Of a stretch of 64,000 nucleotides of DNA, positions 23,235 through 35,200 are shown in pieces (position 1 is the first letter of the stretch; every line of letters begins with the position of its first letter). Position numbers and translations under genes: made by a program. This DNA is from Lytechinus variegatus (Eukaryota; Echinodermata; Echinoidea; Temnopleuroida; Toxopneustidae). The stretch is taken from positions 1,407,501 to 1,471,500 of the forward strand of contig NC_054750.1 in assembly GCF_018143015.1 (NCBI RefSeq), written 5' to 3'. A model generated the notes under the pieces. It worked only from the letters and a program-made list of their open reading frames with translations, was not told the origin of the DNA and did not search any database.

Positions 23235-24103
23235 GTAGGGGAAGGCGGGGTAAGTTGAGCATAGGGGCAAGTTGAGCCACCAGCCCCAGGCCAATAACAT
23301 AATGAATGAGTCAGACATTGTGGTGGTGTCATGTATTGATGGCCCATAGCATAACCCCTAACCCCACCACATTGTTTTCCACTTTGAAACAAAAAGTAGT
23401 TTTTTAGAGGGAAAAGTATGAATTTCAACCACAAAAGTAAAAAAGAGTGTGAAATAGATAAGTGCTTTATACACACACACGTCTTTAAATATAGTAAAGA
23501 CATGATAACAACATTGTTAGTCCAGGTATGGATCTTCATTCTTGTTATAGTCTTTTATATGATGGATGCATAATAAATGTGTGGATACAAAATTATCGCA
23601 CTAAGTTCGGACTGGGGTAAGTTGAGCCAAACAGCATGGGGCAAGTTGAGCCATGGTAATTCTTATGGTAATGTATCTTAAAAAACAAACAAACCATAAA
23701 AATCGATTGAAATGCAGGCTGAAAGGAGCAAATTTACATGACTGCTCTTTTCCTTTTAATGGACGTTAGTATTTATAGAGAATTAGCAAGTGAAAAGACT
23801 TTAAACAAAAATTGACATGCTGGTTCTCCCCCATACATTTTGTACGTAGTTTTTGTGGCTCAACTTACCCCAGACGGTGGCACAACTTGCCCCATATATG
23901 GGGCAAGTTGAGCCATTTGACATCGGTTTTTCCAAAAGTCACGATGACTTGCAGTGTGGGGGTAGAAAGTTATATGTAGGTGAAAAACATTTCCCAAGAA
24001 TCAAATTTAAAGGCAAGGTACTTATTTCTACAATAGTACTAGTCATATCAATTCTAATATGCAAAATGCTAAAAGTGTCACAACTTACCCCGCCTTCCAC
24101 TAC
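23235..24103. mobile_element. Nonautonomous DNA element with a GGGGCAAGTTGAGCCA refrain
   Basis: The ends GTAGGGGAAGGCGGGG and (inverted) GTAGTGGAAGGCGGGG continue into TAAGTTG and form a TIR of about 24 bp. The word GGGGYAAGTTGAGCCA recurs about eight times in both orientations, near 23248, 23264, 23611, 23637, 23856, 23880, 23899 and 24078. No transposase frame; no target duplication found. Confidence 0.7.
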
Positions 24104-24137
24104 AGTTCAACATTAATACAAATGACATAACATAATT

Positions 24138-24957
24138 GAAGAGCTCACTTGCAAAAGGGGTTGGTTCCATTTTTCATCAATTTTGATTTGTTTGTCTCAA
24201 TGTATAGAATTTTAGTAGCTCTATTAGATGATACCAAAGTAAAGTTGAAATTCCAATTAAATAGTGATCTAAAATGGCAAAGAAAAAGTGACCTTTTTTC
24301 AAAAGGGGTTAGGTCCATTTCAGTTTAGTTGCAAAAGGGGTTAGTTCCACAAATATTTTTTTTTTGGAAGAGAATATTTTAAACAAATATGAAGACAGGA
24401 AGATTTCTTTTATACCAAGTTTTATGTTCTCATGGTAGGGTATCATAAAAATTTAGTTTCGCATAAGAATATTGCAGTATGGCAGAATTTTTTTTTTGGA
24501 GTGGACCTAACCCCTCTTGCAAACAAACTCGTTTGAAGAGCTCATTTGTCAAAAAAGGGTTAGGTCCATTGTTCATAAATTTTATTGTTTTTTGTCTCAA
24601 AACCTCTAAATTTTTGGTCACTCTGTTGAAAACACAGAAAATGTGAAACTCACATGAAAACGTTTATAAAAGTGCCAAAGAAAAATCACTTTTTTTGATC
24701 AAAATAGATTGGATCCATTTCAGTTTACTTGCAAAAGGGGTTAGGCCCACAATTATAATTTTTTAAAGAATACATAGAAAAAAAAGATGAAGACAGGTAG
24801 ATTTCTTTTATACCCAAATTCATGTTCACATGATAGGATAGTACATCATGACAATTTAGTTTCTCATAAGAATATTGCAGTAAGTCAGAAGTAAAAAACA
24901 TTATTTTTCTCGGAATGGTCCAAAATGGACCTAACCCCTTTTGCCACTAAACTCTTC
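24138..24957. mobile_element. Head-to-tail dimer of a 400-bp element with CAAAAGGGGTTAGGTCCA refrain
   Basis: Unit 1 (24138-24530) and unit 2 (24535-24957) align along their length. Each begins GAAGAGCTCA.TTG..AAAAGGGGTT and ends in the inverse, TGGACCTAACCCCTTTTGC (unit 1: CTCTTGC). The terminal word also recurs internally. No coding is seen. Confidence 0.75.
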
Positions 24958-25168
24958 ATATACATGTACATTTGTTATAACAACAACAATTTGAAAATTT
25001 GCTTAATGTACGCATATAGAGCATACATAATTATAATATCTCCTTTTTTTCTTTGAATTCGATTTTTTTTCTTAGAGGGGGGGTATTGAGCGAAGGGTTC
25101 GATTTAGTTCCCAGGCTCCCCCTGGACCGCACATGATATCACCGTGACAAAGTCCTATCGGGGTAACT

Positions 25169-27795
25169 ACCGGGGGGGGGGGATATACTTAGATTTGGTT
25201 TTGACGACCGTTAAGGTGTCAAAACCCATACTCATTTTAAGGGTCATTTTGGCTGAAAGGTTACCCATTAATAAGGATTTGACAAGCATAATTTTAGATT
25301 GTACAAAAATCAAATCACAAAAAATGATAATAAATCTAAGAAAAAATACAAAACTTATAAGAATAAACTTATTACAGTCTTACGACAGTCTAAAAAATCA
25401 TATTATGATAAGAAATTCCAAACACTTAAATGTAACATGAAAAAAACATGGAAAGAGATAAATGGGCTTTTAGGGAATAACAATTCTCTTCAATATCCTA
25501 AGCAAATGTTTTTTGAAGATAAATATACTGATAATGATAGTGCGAAAGCCAAGTACTTTAATAATTACTTTAAAAACGTTGGTTCAGACCTTGCTAAAAA
25601 CATAAGAAATTCGAATATAGATTTTTCAACATATCTCCCCAGTAGTAACTTGAATTCATTGTTTCTCAAACCTGTAACACTAACTGAATTATTAAAGGTA
25701 TGTACCTCATTGAAATCTTCATATTCCCCAGGAATTGATGATATTATACCTATGATAGCAAAAAAAATGTATTCATGCATTTTTGATACCTTTTTGTTAT
25801 ATAATGAATATGTCTATACAAACAGGAACGATTCCAAAGCAACTTAAAATCTCACAAATAATACCTATTTTCAAAAAGGGTGATAAGCAAAATATATGCA
25901 ACTATCGACCCATTTCGATATTACCATTTTTTTCAAAAATATTAGAAAAACTGATCTTTGAAAGATTAAGTTCATTTTTGACTTACAATAATATTTTATG
26001 TACACAACAATTTGGTTTCAGAAAAAATATTCTACTTATATGTCTTTATTCTTTATACATGATTACATAATGCAAGAAATTGACAAAGGCAATTACACAA
26101 TCGGAGTATTTTTGGATTTGTCCAAAGCCTTTGACACTGTTGATCACTCCATCCTTTTAAAAAAATTATATCATTATGGTATTAGGGGGGTGGCCTATGA
26201 ATGGTTTCACAACTATTTATCAGACCGAAAACAATATGTAGTGATCAACAGTGTCAAATCTGCCTCTGAAAATATTACACATGGCGTACCGCAAGGGTCC
26301 GTCCTCGGCCCGTTGCTTTTTCTCCTCTATATAAATGATATTATATTTTGCTCTCCATTATTAAAATTTTTATTATTTGCAGACGATACAAATATACTTT
26401 TATCACATAAAAACTACGATTCCCTTACCACATTATTAAATTCTGAATTAAAAAAGGTTATTTCATGGTTACAATCAAACAAATTATCTTTGAATATTGA
26501 TAAAACAAAATTTATTATATTTCGAGCTAGAGGCAAAAGAATACCTGATAATCCTCCCAGAATCCTTATGGATAATATATATATATAGGGTTGATAATAC
26601 ATCCTTTTTAGGAATAAAAATAAATGAGTTTCTTTCTTGGAAACCACACATTCAGGATATATGTTCACGTATAAGTAGAACAGCTGGAATATTACATAAA
26701 CTTAAATTTATTTTACCAAAATATACTATGATAACTTTATATAATAGTCTTGTTTTGCCACATCTTATGTATTGTAATGTCATATGGGGTAATACATTTC
26801 AGTCACATTTAAAGAAGTTAGTTATTGCTCAGAAAAAAGTGTTAAGAATTATTTATAATGCTCCATTCAATTATCATACTAATGAACTGTTTTTAAATTC
26901 AAAAATCTTAAAGATAAATGATTTGATAGATATGAGTGTTGCTAGATTTATGTTCAACTATAAAATGAATACACTTCCTGACGTTTTCAATAACATCTTT
27001 AAAACAAATGACTCTCACCATACATATCTAACCCGCAAAAATAAAGATTATCGTTCATTTCTAGCACGTAAATCCACATCTCAACAATCCTTACGATTTA
27101 ATGGTCCAAAAATATGGAATAACTTATCACAAGATTTCAAAGAATGCTCAACAGCCACTACTTTTACAAGAAAACTAAAGGATTTACTCTTTCATAAATA
27201 TAAACAATTTACTTTATTATAGGTGCACCCTTGAAATTTCAAAATAAATTAATTTTTAATGTTTTGTTTAACTTTTTGTTGTTTGTTTAAATGTCCTGTC
27301 TCACACTGTAGATGTAACATTTATTGTTTAAGTTGTACATACCATTTCTTTCCTGTTTTATGTCATTATTTTCCATATCTTATGCTTGTTATGGGCCCCT
27401 GGTGATAAGCTATTTGCTTCTTAAGGGGTCCACACCTTATGTATCAATTCCTAATTTAATTGTACATTTTGATTTGTAAATATATGTTTTATTGTTTTTA
27501 CACATGAAGGTGAAATAAATGAAATGAAATGAAAATAGAAAAAGAAAGAAAAAAGTTATTACCCAAATTTGGAGGAGAATTAATTGACCCATGTTTAAGG
27601 CCAGTATCTAAAAAATGGGGCCTTGGACCCAGGTTTAGGGCCAGTGAGTATCCAAAAATAAGGGCCATGTCTAGGGATTTTCCAAAATAAAACCACACCC
27701 CATGTTTACGGATTTCTTCCAAAAAAGCGACCCATTCCAGCGGCACCGTCCCCATATGCCTTATTGGCATGGGTACCCCCCCCCCGGGCCTGGGG
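25169..27795. mobile_element. Possible G-run element split by the LINE
   Basis: A CCGGGG run followed by ATATACTTAGATT at 25169 and a C run preceded by GGCATGGGTA at 27770-27790 could be the two ends of one element with the LINE inserted inside. The left half is short, so this is tentative. Confidence 0.25.
25290..27540 (+). mobile_element. 5'-truncated non-LTR retrotransposon (LINE, Jockey/CR1-like), decayed
   Basis: The reverse transcriptase is readable in pieces. They include NYRPISILPFFSKILEKLIF, FLDLSKAFDTVDHSILLKKL, GVPQGSVLGPLLFLLYINDI, the catalytic LLFADDT, and the C-terminal FNGPKIWNNLSQDFKE. The frame changes about three times (near 25800, 26030 and 26580), so it is dead. The endonuclease and ORF1 are absent. 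It ends in an AAATGAAATGAAATGAAAA tail. Motif spacing suggests the Jockey or CR1 group; the clade is not certain. Confidence 0.9.
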
Positions 27796-28187
27796 GCGAA
27801 ACTACTATAGTATAGCTCATTTTACATAATTATTGCAGTTTTCATATGCGCATGGATAAGATATTAAACCTTCCGCTCCACGCCTTTCTCCACAATTCAG
27901 GGAGGATCCGGGTACTGTTTTTCCAACAAGAGTTCCGTCGGGTACCGTCAGGTTAGGCCCCGGCGAACTGTGTCTGCGCATGTATACGAGTAAATAGGGC
28001 GGGTTCGAATTCCCGTCATGCACTGCCTGTTTGTTTACAAAAGTCGGAAATGCATGCGCGTAAGAGACGATGCGCGTGCATGGATACGCATCTTTATCGG
28101 AAGCGTGTTACTTCCTTTATGATGTCACAATCGTAGCCTTAATTAGCTTTGTGACATAACATGATTGTGTTCTCATTTCCAATCCCC
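27545..28187. repeat. G/C-run repeat and unclassified intergenic DNA
   Basis: On the minus strand 27795-27545 holds GGTGCCGCTGGAATGGG and repeated AAACATGGG/CCTAAACC words, a repeat style shared by many invertebrate G-run elements. Beyond 27800, CpG-containing words (TGCGCATGT, ATGCGCGTAAGAGACGATGC) occur but no gene. Confidence 0.35.
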
Positions 28188-28339
28188 GGGGAGCGTTTCA
28201 TGAAAGGACTTGTCAGACGTTTTATCCGACAAGTATCCGACAGCTACTATAGTAACAGTGCCTCTCAGCCAATCAGAATCAAGGAAAGATGTCAGATCTG
28301 ACAACTTGTCGGACAAAAAATGTTGATGAAACGGTCCCC
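28188..28339. mobile_element. MITE, GGGGAGCGTTTCATGAA family, copy 2
   Basis: The termini GGGGAGCGTTTCATGAAAGG and TTGATGAAACGGTCCCC and the core CAGCCAATCAGAATCAAGGA match copy 1 at 9433 in the same orientation. Confidence 0.85.
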
Positions 28340-28739
28340 CGGGTTTCCAATATAATGTCCATAATATTTTTAATGGGGTAAAAATTACGTCAAACTTCTT
28401 CTTCTCCCCCTCTCTCGTTTTCTTCTTCTCTTTTCTTTATAAGCTACTTTATTTTCAATCCCCTCTCATCTCTATCTTCTATACATATAATATTTTGATC
28501 TTGGCAATTGTATGCGAAGACATATGAATGTATGTTTTTTAGTAGTTCAGTGGCATACAGTATTATACAGTGCACATCTCTATCTATCTATCTATTTATC
28601 TATCTTTGTGAAAGTGCAACTCCTTTGGTAATCCTGGATCCAATCATTTACGTAGATATTATTATAATGAACCTTATTAGTCATTATTTCAATGCAGAGG
28701 AAAAAAGATTAAAATGAACCCAGGATAGGCTAGACGAAC

Positions 28740-28929
28740 CTAGTCTGCTATGCAGACTCTGAATGGCTCGTGACGTGAGATCTGCTGCTGGTTTGCAAAG
28801 CAGTCTGAAAGGTTGAGCGAAGCGAGCCATTTCAGAACCTGCAGCCACAGTAGACCTAGTCTGCTATGCAGACTCGTTGAATCAGCTGTGTTACACACTC
28901 TGCAGATGTGGGTCTACATTTGTAGACTA
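28740..28929. mobile_element. hAT-like MITE with 8-bp TSD next to the TMEM8 start
   Basis: The ends CTAGTCTGCTATGCAGAC and (inverted) TAGTCTACAAATGTAGAC are flanked on both sides by AGACGAAC (28732-28739 and 28930-28937). An internal second CTAGTCTGCTATGCAGACTC lies at 28854. It is 190 bp long and ends 168 bp before the chosen TMEM8 start. Confidence 0.7.
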
Positions 28930-29097
28930 AGACGAACCCGGATATATATGCCACACAGAATCGAGAGCTAGCGAGATGCGCGTAACGTCGCACATCACAG
29001 CTGACTCATACCGTACCGGTGCTACATGTTGAGTAATCATTGGATTTGTGTTGACCGTTGTTTTTGTCTGTCATTTTTTACATCAAAAGTCGAAACC
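28930..29097 (+). promoter_or_regulatory. Probable TMEM8 5' UTR/promoter
   Basis: The stretch holds GATATATATGCC, CpG-rich words (GATGCGCGTAACGTCGC) and a TGACTCA AP-1-like site at 29002-29008. An in-frame upstream ATG at 29026 has a poorer context (T at -3) than 29098. The role is inferred from position. Confidence 0.35.
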
Positions 29098-29221
29098 ATG
29101 AAACTGTATAATCGAGAATGCAGAAAAAGGGACAGAAAGTATCTTGGATGGGCAAACCTTTCTGTATACTCACTGGCATGTTTATTTTTAATCAGCGGAC
29201 CGAGTCTGACAAATTGTTCGG
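29098..29221 (+). CDS. TMEM8: TMEM8 exon 1, signal peptide
   Basis: It begins MKLYNRECRKRDRKYLGWAN, a basic n-region, then LSVYSLACLFLISGP as hydrophobic core and SLTNCS as a plausible cleavage area. The ATG has A at -3. An in-frame ATG at 29026 would add 24 residues. It ends in phase 1 at GTGAGT. Confidence 0.85.
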
Positions 29222-32200
29222 GTGAGTGGCAATAATATTGTTTTAATATAATGTGGCTTTATTGGTTACGATATTGGGAGAGTGGACCAAGAGCGATGTG
29301 CATAAAGGCGCGTGCGAATATTTTTGCACGCGAGTGAATTAGCGTTGTCATGTTTCCATGATACTTACGTTGGAATAGCATATTGGCTGAATTAAGAATA
29401 ACAGCACATCTGTTGTGCGAGTTAGTATACCAAGTTAACCTTGGAAAAGTGTGAGTGGTTTTCACCTTGTTGGTGTATTATGTGAGTGTTAAGTGATCAA
29501 AATGGACATTTTTGGAGAGATAAAACCAATCAAGTAACATTTGAGTTTTGTAGTATTTCTCAGCCTGTTTTCTTAAAATGAAATTCCTTTCTTTTCTTCT
29601 GAGACTGAGTCTGTTGAATTCTGTTCACACTGGGGGGGGGTATATTATATTTACTGAAGCAGCACTGCGCTTCGTGGCAATGTTCTGGAGCAGGGGGTGG
29701 GGTCTTGTCTTGTCTCTCCGTTAATGCCCACAGTCAGTCAGAGTCAGACATATTGATTATTATGGCATATGAATCTCAAGAGTGACTTGACCTGAATTTT
29801 GCTTGGTTTTGGAAGCCAGCTAACTCGGCACTTGAGACAAATCGATACCACTGAAAAATAAGGTGCTGTGTTGTAGTGGGATCTCTGTTTTCTTGACTCT
29901 TGTATTTCTACTTAATTTCTATTATGATTTCAATTGCTTTGTCTATTTTATTTTCAATACTACCAAAGGGTTAAAGTAGAAATATATTGAAAATCGTAAA
30001 ACTGGAGAATCATATATCACAATAAAGGAGAAAATAAGGAGAACACGATGGTGTACATCATTTATCATGGAGACGGATGAAACTCAGTTAATTGATAGTT
30101 TAAAGTTCTCTCTCTGAATGCTTCAAACACGCAGAATTACGTCCGCGAAATTGGGGATTTTTTTATGACGTCACTGTCTGTACGAGAGGCGTGATTGGCT
30201 CTCCCACGTGAAGCTCCACTTGCATGCAAAACCTGTTGCAAGGGTACATTTTCTCCACATTGTCACTGAATACTTCGATCCCGAAATGATCGAAAGAAAA
30301 CCCAGAATTTTATCTAGATTTGGATTTTCAAATTGATGATTTTGAGATGAAGTAAAACAACACAGTGACGTAGTTGGAGGTGATTGGGGGAATTACGCCG
30401 ATGATGATGATGATGAAAATTCAACTTGCAACACAATCACAAGTAAAGTCATGTACATACCGATTCGCTACCAATTAATGCTGCTGGAAGTGCTAGCTAC
30501 ACCGCGCGGGCCAAATTGAATTCATGCTGAACATGAATAACCACATCCAGACAGTCTATCATAAGAAGGAAAATGATGTAACTGTACTTACAAACATGTG
30601 AATAATCCGAACCTGAAAGCAAATCAACTCAACGAATAGTACCAGACGATATGGCATATACACTGACGATAAACTTCATGTGACTGGATAGATTGTCACT
30701 CGTTCTGTTATAGATGTAACTTTTATCTCATTAATTTGACAAAATTACGAAACTCGGGGAATTATTATTCTATATAAAAATATAGTAACATCTCTTATCA
30801 TTTTTTGAATTATGATAAAACCTGTTTGGAAGGAAAACGTTGGGGTAAATTAAAATTAGATGTAAAAGATCATCCCATCATGCGTAGCATTTAAACAAAC
30901 CATCACAACAACACATGCCGTATTGTTTGCTCGCCTTGGCTGAGACTGAGAGAATAGATCTATGCACGTGTTGCACAGCTCTCAATCAGCAAGGAAGGAA
31001 TACGTGCATGTTTGCGATGGTTTGTTTGCAATGACATACAGCTACGCATGTTGGGGGGGGGATTTAAAAGTAATTTTAGTTTATCTCAACGTTTTCCTTC
31101 AAAAGAGGTTTTATCGTAATACAAAAAATAATAAGAGATGTTACTATATTTTTATATATATAAATAATTCCCCGAGTTTCGTAATTTTGTCAAATTAATA
31201 TGAGTTACAAATTACATCTAACAGAACGAGTGACAATCTATCCCAGCCACATGAAGTTTATGGTCGGTGCATATCGTCTGCTGCTATTCGTTGAGTTGAT
31301 TTGCTTTCAGGTTAATTCGGATTATTCACTTGTTTGTAAGTACAGTTATATCATTATTTTCCTTCTTATGATAGACTCTCTCTGATGTGGTTATTCATTT
31401 TCATGGATTTAATTTGGCCCGCGCGGTGTACGTACAGCTACCACTTGTAGCAGCAGCTGCATGAGTTGGTAGCGAATCGGCATGTACATGACTTTACTTG
31501 TGATCGTCAGGCAAGTTGAATTTTCATCATAATCATCGGCATTGTTCCCCCATTATTTACCTCCAACTACCTCACTGTGTTGTTCACTTCATCATCATTC
31601 TCTTCATCTTTAAAATCATCAATTTGAAAATCCAAATCTAGATAAAATTCTGGGTTTTCTTTCATTTCGTGATAGAAGTATTCAGTGACAGTGTGGAGAA
31701 AACGTACCCACGCAACAGGTTTTGCATGCAAGTGGAGCTTCACTTTGGAGAGCCAATCACGCCTCTCGTACAGACAGTGACGTCATCAAATTCCAGTCAA
31801 TTCAGAGACCGATGCGAGGCATATTTCGGAGGGGCATTTTAGCGTTTTTTAATCGGCGATTTTCACCTTTTTGTATTATTTTCGGTATTTTTGAATGACC
31901 CACTGATGATCCCCACATCATTACCTTTCCATTGATATATAATAAGACCACATTCATAATCAATATATTTCTCCTTTAAGTTTTACGATGGACGACTTGT
32001 CACCTAATCTTTTGGCGGGACTAAGTTGTCTCAAAATCAAATACATGGGCCAATTTTGTTTTCTCTTGTGTCCGTTTTGAGAAAATCCAAACTTCTCGAC
32101 AAGCATCAAGAGATGGGCAGTTTCACGGTTACGGAGTGACATTTAGAAACAAATTTTGAATTCAATCAAAGTTATCACCCATATTTGAATGGTTATTTCC

Positions 32201-35200
32201 AAAGATATGGTACCTGACTACCTGAGACAGTAGTTGTTGAAAGCCACTTTTCAAAATAACATTTTTTATTTTGATCCACTGAACTAATGAGATACATGTA
32301 TGAATATTCATTGACATGGTTACGGAGTGGTGCAAAATGGACATGTGTATTTGAGGAGAAAACATATTGCTCAAACTCTGTGAACATTAAATTGCAAAAC
32401 TTTTATTTATTGATTGGATTCTATGTTGATCTAGCTTTAAAATGCTGCATTGCATTAAAAAATTTTGTTTTTACTTGCACGCTGTAAGCAATTTTTTATC
32501 GGATAATGTACATACACTTGCACGCTGCACTTCACCAGTACGACAATACACCAGACGGTGGACTGTACTGTTTCCAGAAGAAGAAGAAGAAGAAAAATTG
32601 GTGTATTATTTCATCAATTATGACTTAAACGTAAACCCATACCTGGTTACGGAGTGACAATTTCAGAGTGACATCAGAAATATCCACATACAGGCAATGT
32701 AAAATTAAGTTATATTTTAAGTACATTTTTGTTTGATATGTAAAATGATGACCTCCAAATTGTCCAAAATAAAATTTTACAAAACAAGCAATGGTTTTCT
32801 GTTCAATTGAAATTCAGTAAAAAAACAATATACTTATGTAGTCCCATGTATGAAATATCTTGTATGGTTCGAATTCTCCTATAAGGAGATGTGTAAGAAA
32901 AAAAATGTGGCTAATTATGTTCCCCTTTTATATTTATGAAGTTCCATATGAGTCTTAATAGAAATATTTGAGATAGAGCCAATATAAATTTTTGGAAAAT
33001 GTCCACTTTTGCTTGGAATTGACCAGATCGCAGTTTTGAGAGCAGAGGTATTTAAAAAATTATGTAAAGTTTAATACCAACCGATCTCATGTGCCCATTT
33101 TTTTGTTGTCTGCTTGACTTGTTTTTTAAAGCTTTACATAACTTTCGTCCGCAGATTAAAGTTACACTTTTTATTATGACTCTTTTTCAGCCAAACATAC
33201 ACTAGTCGATAGCTATAGAATTTTGAGATCGCAATTCCAGCGAAACCCTTGACCTATTCTGTCAAGCGATTTTGATTCTACATGTAGGATCTTGCCTTCC
33301 GTTTGGTATTTATGATTTTAGTTGATTTTGTATGAATTGCATGTTAAGTTAGATAGAATATCAACTTTGTGATGCAAATTATTTGATAAATCTGTACTTT
33401 TCATTGTCAGATTTTTTTTGTTTCTTTATTATAGAGATGAATAGCTTACATACAATTATTTCTTTTTCTTTTTTTCTTTTCAGAACTAACAAGTGGGGAG
33501 CAATTGTACGATCTGAAACTCCTTAAAGAATATGAAGATTATGGAAATATCGCCCTCTTTAGGTTTCGATTACCCATGCTTGTGACATATGCTAAGTGGT
33601 ATGTCAATAAAATAATTAGCCACTCGGAATGTGATGATTTAGATGTCAATGTGTAAGTATCTCTCATTTATCTTTCTATAAACTTAAGAATCAGCATAGG
33701 AAATAAGTGAGGGTGACATGACAGTTCAAATTGCTCCTAAAATACCCCCAAATTGCATGCTTTAGGACGGCCATTCCTTCTTGTGTCACAAACCATATTC
33801 AAGATTATTTAGAAAATCAATATTCTAACTATGGCAGAATAATGATATTTGCATTTACTGCATAATCGCTTGTTTATTTATTTATTCATTTATTTATTTA
33901 TTTGTTTGTTTGTTCGTTCGTTCGTCCATTTATTTATTTATTTATTTACTTATTTATTTATTCATGCTTGTTCACAATGTACTATATAAAGGAATACACA
34001 GATAATATATAAATATATATAAAACACAAGTAAATAATGAACATACAAAGGTAGTACAACATAAGCTAAAAGCTTGATTGGTTGATGCCTCTTTAAACTG
34101 GTTTTGCATCCAAGAAAACAAAATAAAAATGTAGAATAAGGAAGAGAATAAGGAAGTAGAAAGAAAGAGAAGAATATAAAAGTGATAGACTTCCAAGATA
34201 TAACAATTAAGTTTCAAGTTATGAATATATATGGTAATTGTTGTAATTCAACAAAGTTAAATTCTTAATCTTCATTTACGAAGAAAAGAAACAAAGAGTA
34301 GCCCTTGAATTGAAAGAAGTCCCCCCCCAAAAAAAATTGCAATTGCCCCAATCTGGAAAAATAGCCCCTTATTATTTCCAACCTTGTCTAATTGAGTGGA
34401 ATTTATTCTAAAGATAACAAATTTGATATCAGAATACAAAACAAATGCATGGAAAGGAGATTTGAAATTAAAACGATTAATACATTTTCACTACTTACCT
34501 GATGCTTTAATAGAAACTGAATCAGACAGCTGCTTGGTGGCAATGATGATATAAAACTCTTGAATTGTTAGTTTACAATGACTTTCCATCTACTGATGAT
34601 TGACATAATTAGTGAATTTCATTTCTTGTTTTTGATAAATCACCCATTGCACTGAATAAGTTCTTGAATAAGTTTTTAAAGGGCTACCTTTGCCAAACAG
34701 ACAAACATATTATTACTGTAGGTTTGTGCATAGAAAAGTGAGAGTTGGAAACTGAACGTAGATATTTATCATCAGGGTTTATGTTTCGTCATGGGGCTAT
34801 CTCTCTCTGTGTAAAAAGTGATATAATGGGTATGCAAATTTTTGTTATTTTTACGCTTTATACATGTATGTAGATCTGGGTTTTTATGCAAGTTGTTTGG
34901 CTTGATTATACTATATTACTGTATTAAATATTTTTTGATTGTGTAATTACGATGAATATTATTATTCAATCAGGATTTACCTATAAGTATAATTTCATTT
35001 TTTAGCCTATATGCAAACTATTTTATATTCAATGAGAGATTATAGTTATTAAAGCTTTGACTCCTATAAGTGATTTAGTTATATTCAATGAGAGATGATA
35101 GTTATTAAAGCTTTGACTCCTTTAAGTGATTTAGAATTACAGACTATATTACTAATGTTTCAGACCATAATCCCTTTTAAGCAATATAGCACTAGGCACA

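Larger units (their letters stand above)
30165..31786. repeat. Giant imperfect palindrome in TMEM8 intron 1
   Basis: The left arm (30165 to about 30960) and right arm (about 30970-31786) are reverse complements over most of about 800 bp, with indels. They pair at the outer end (TGACGTCACTGTCTGTACGA), at AAATCCAAATCTAGATAAAA, at AAATCAACTCAACGAATAG and at AATTCCCCGAGTTTCGTAAT. The spacer is nearly absent. There is no target duplication. It is either a foldback element or an inverted duplication of a coding segment. Confidence 0.85.

Noticed and set aside
23235-24957. CRISPR-like or satellite array
   Set aside because: Words occur in both orientations with irregular spacing inside defined inverted ends; this is transposon structure in a eukaryote.
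31251-33652. Right-arm signal-peptide exon as an alternative TMEM8 first exon
   Set aside because: The exon ends with T in phase 1 and TMEM8 exon 2 begins AA, so the junction creates TAA.
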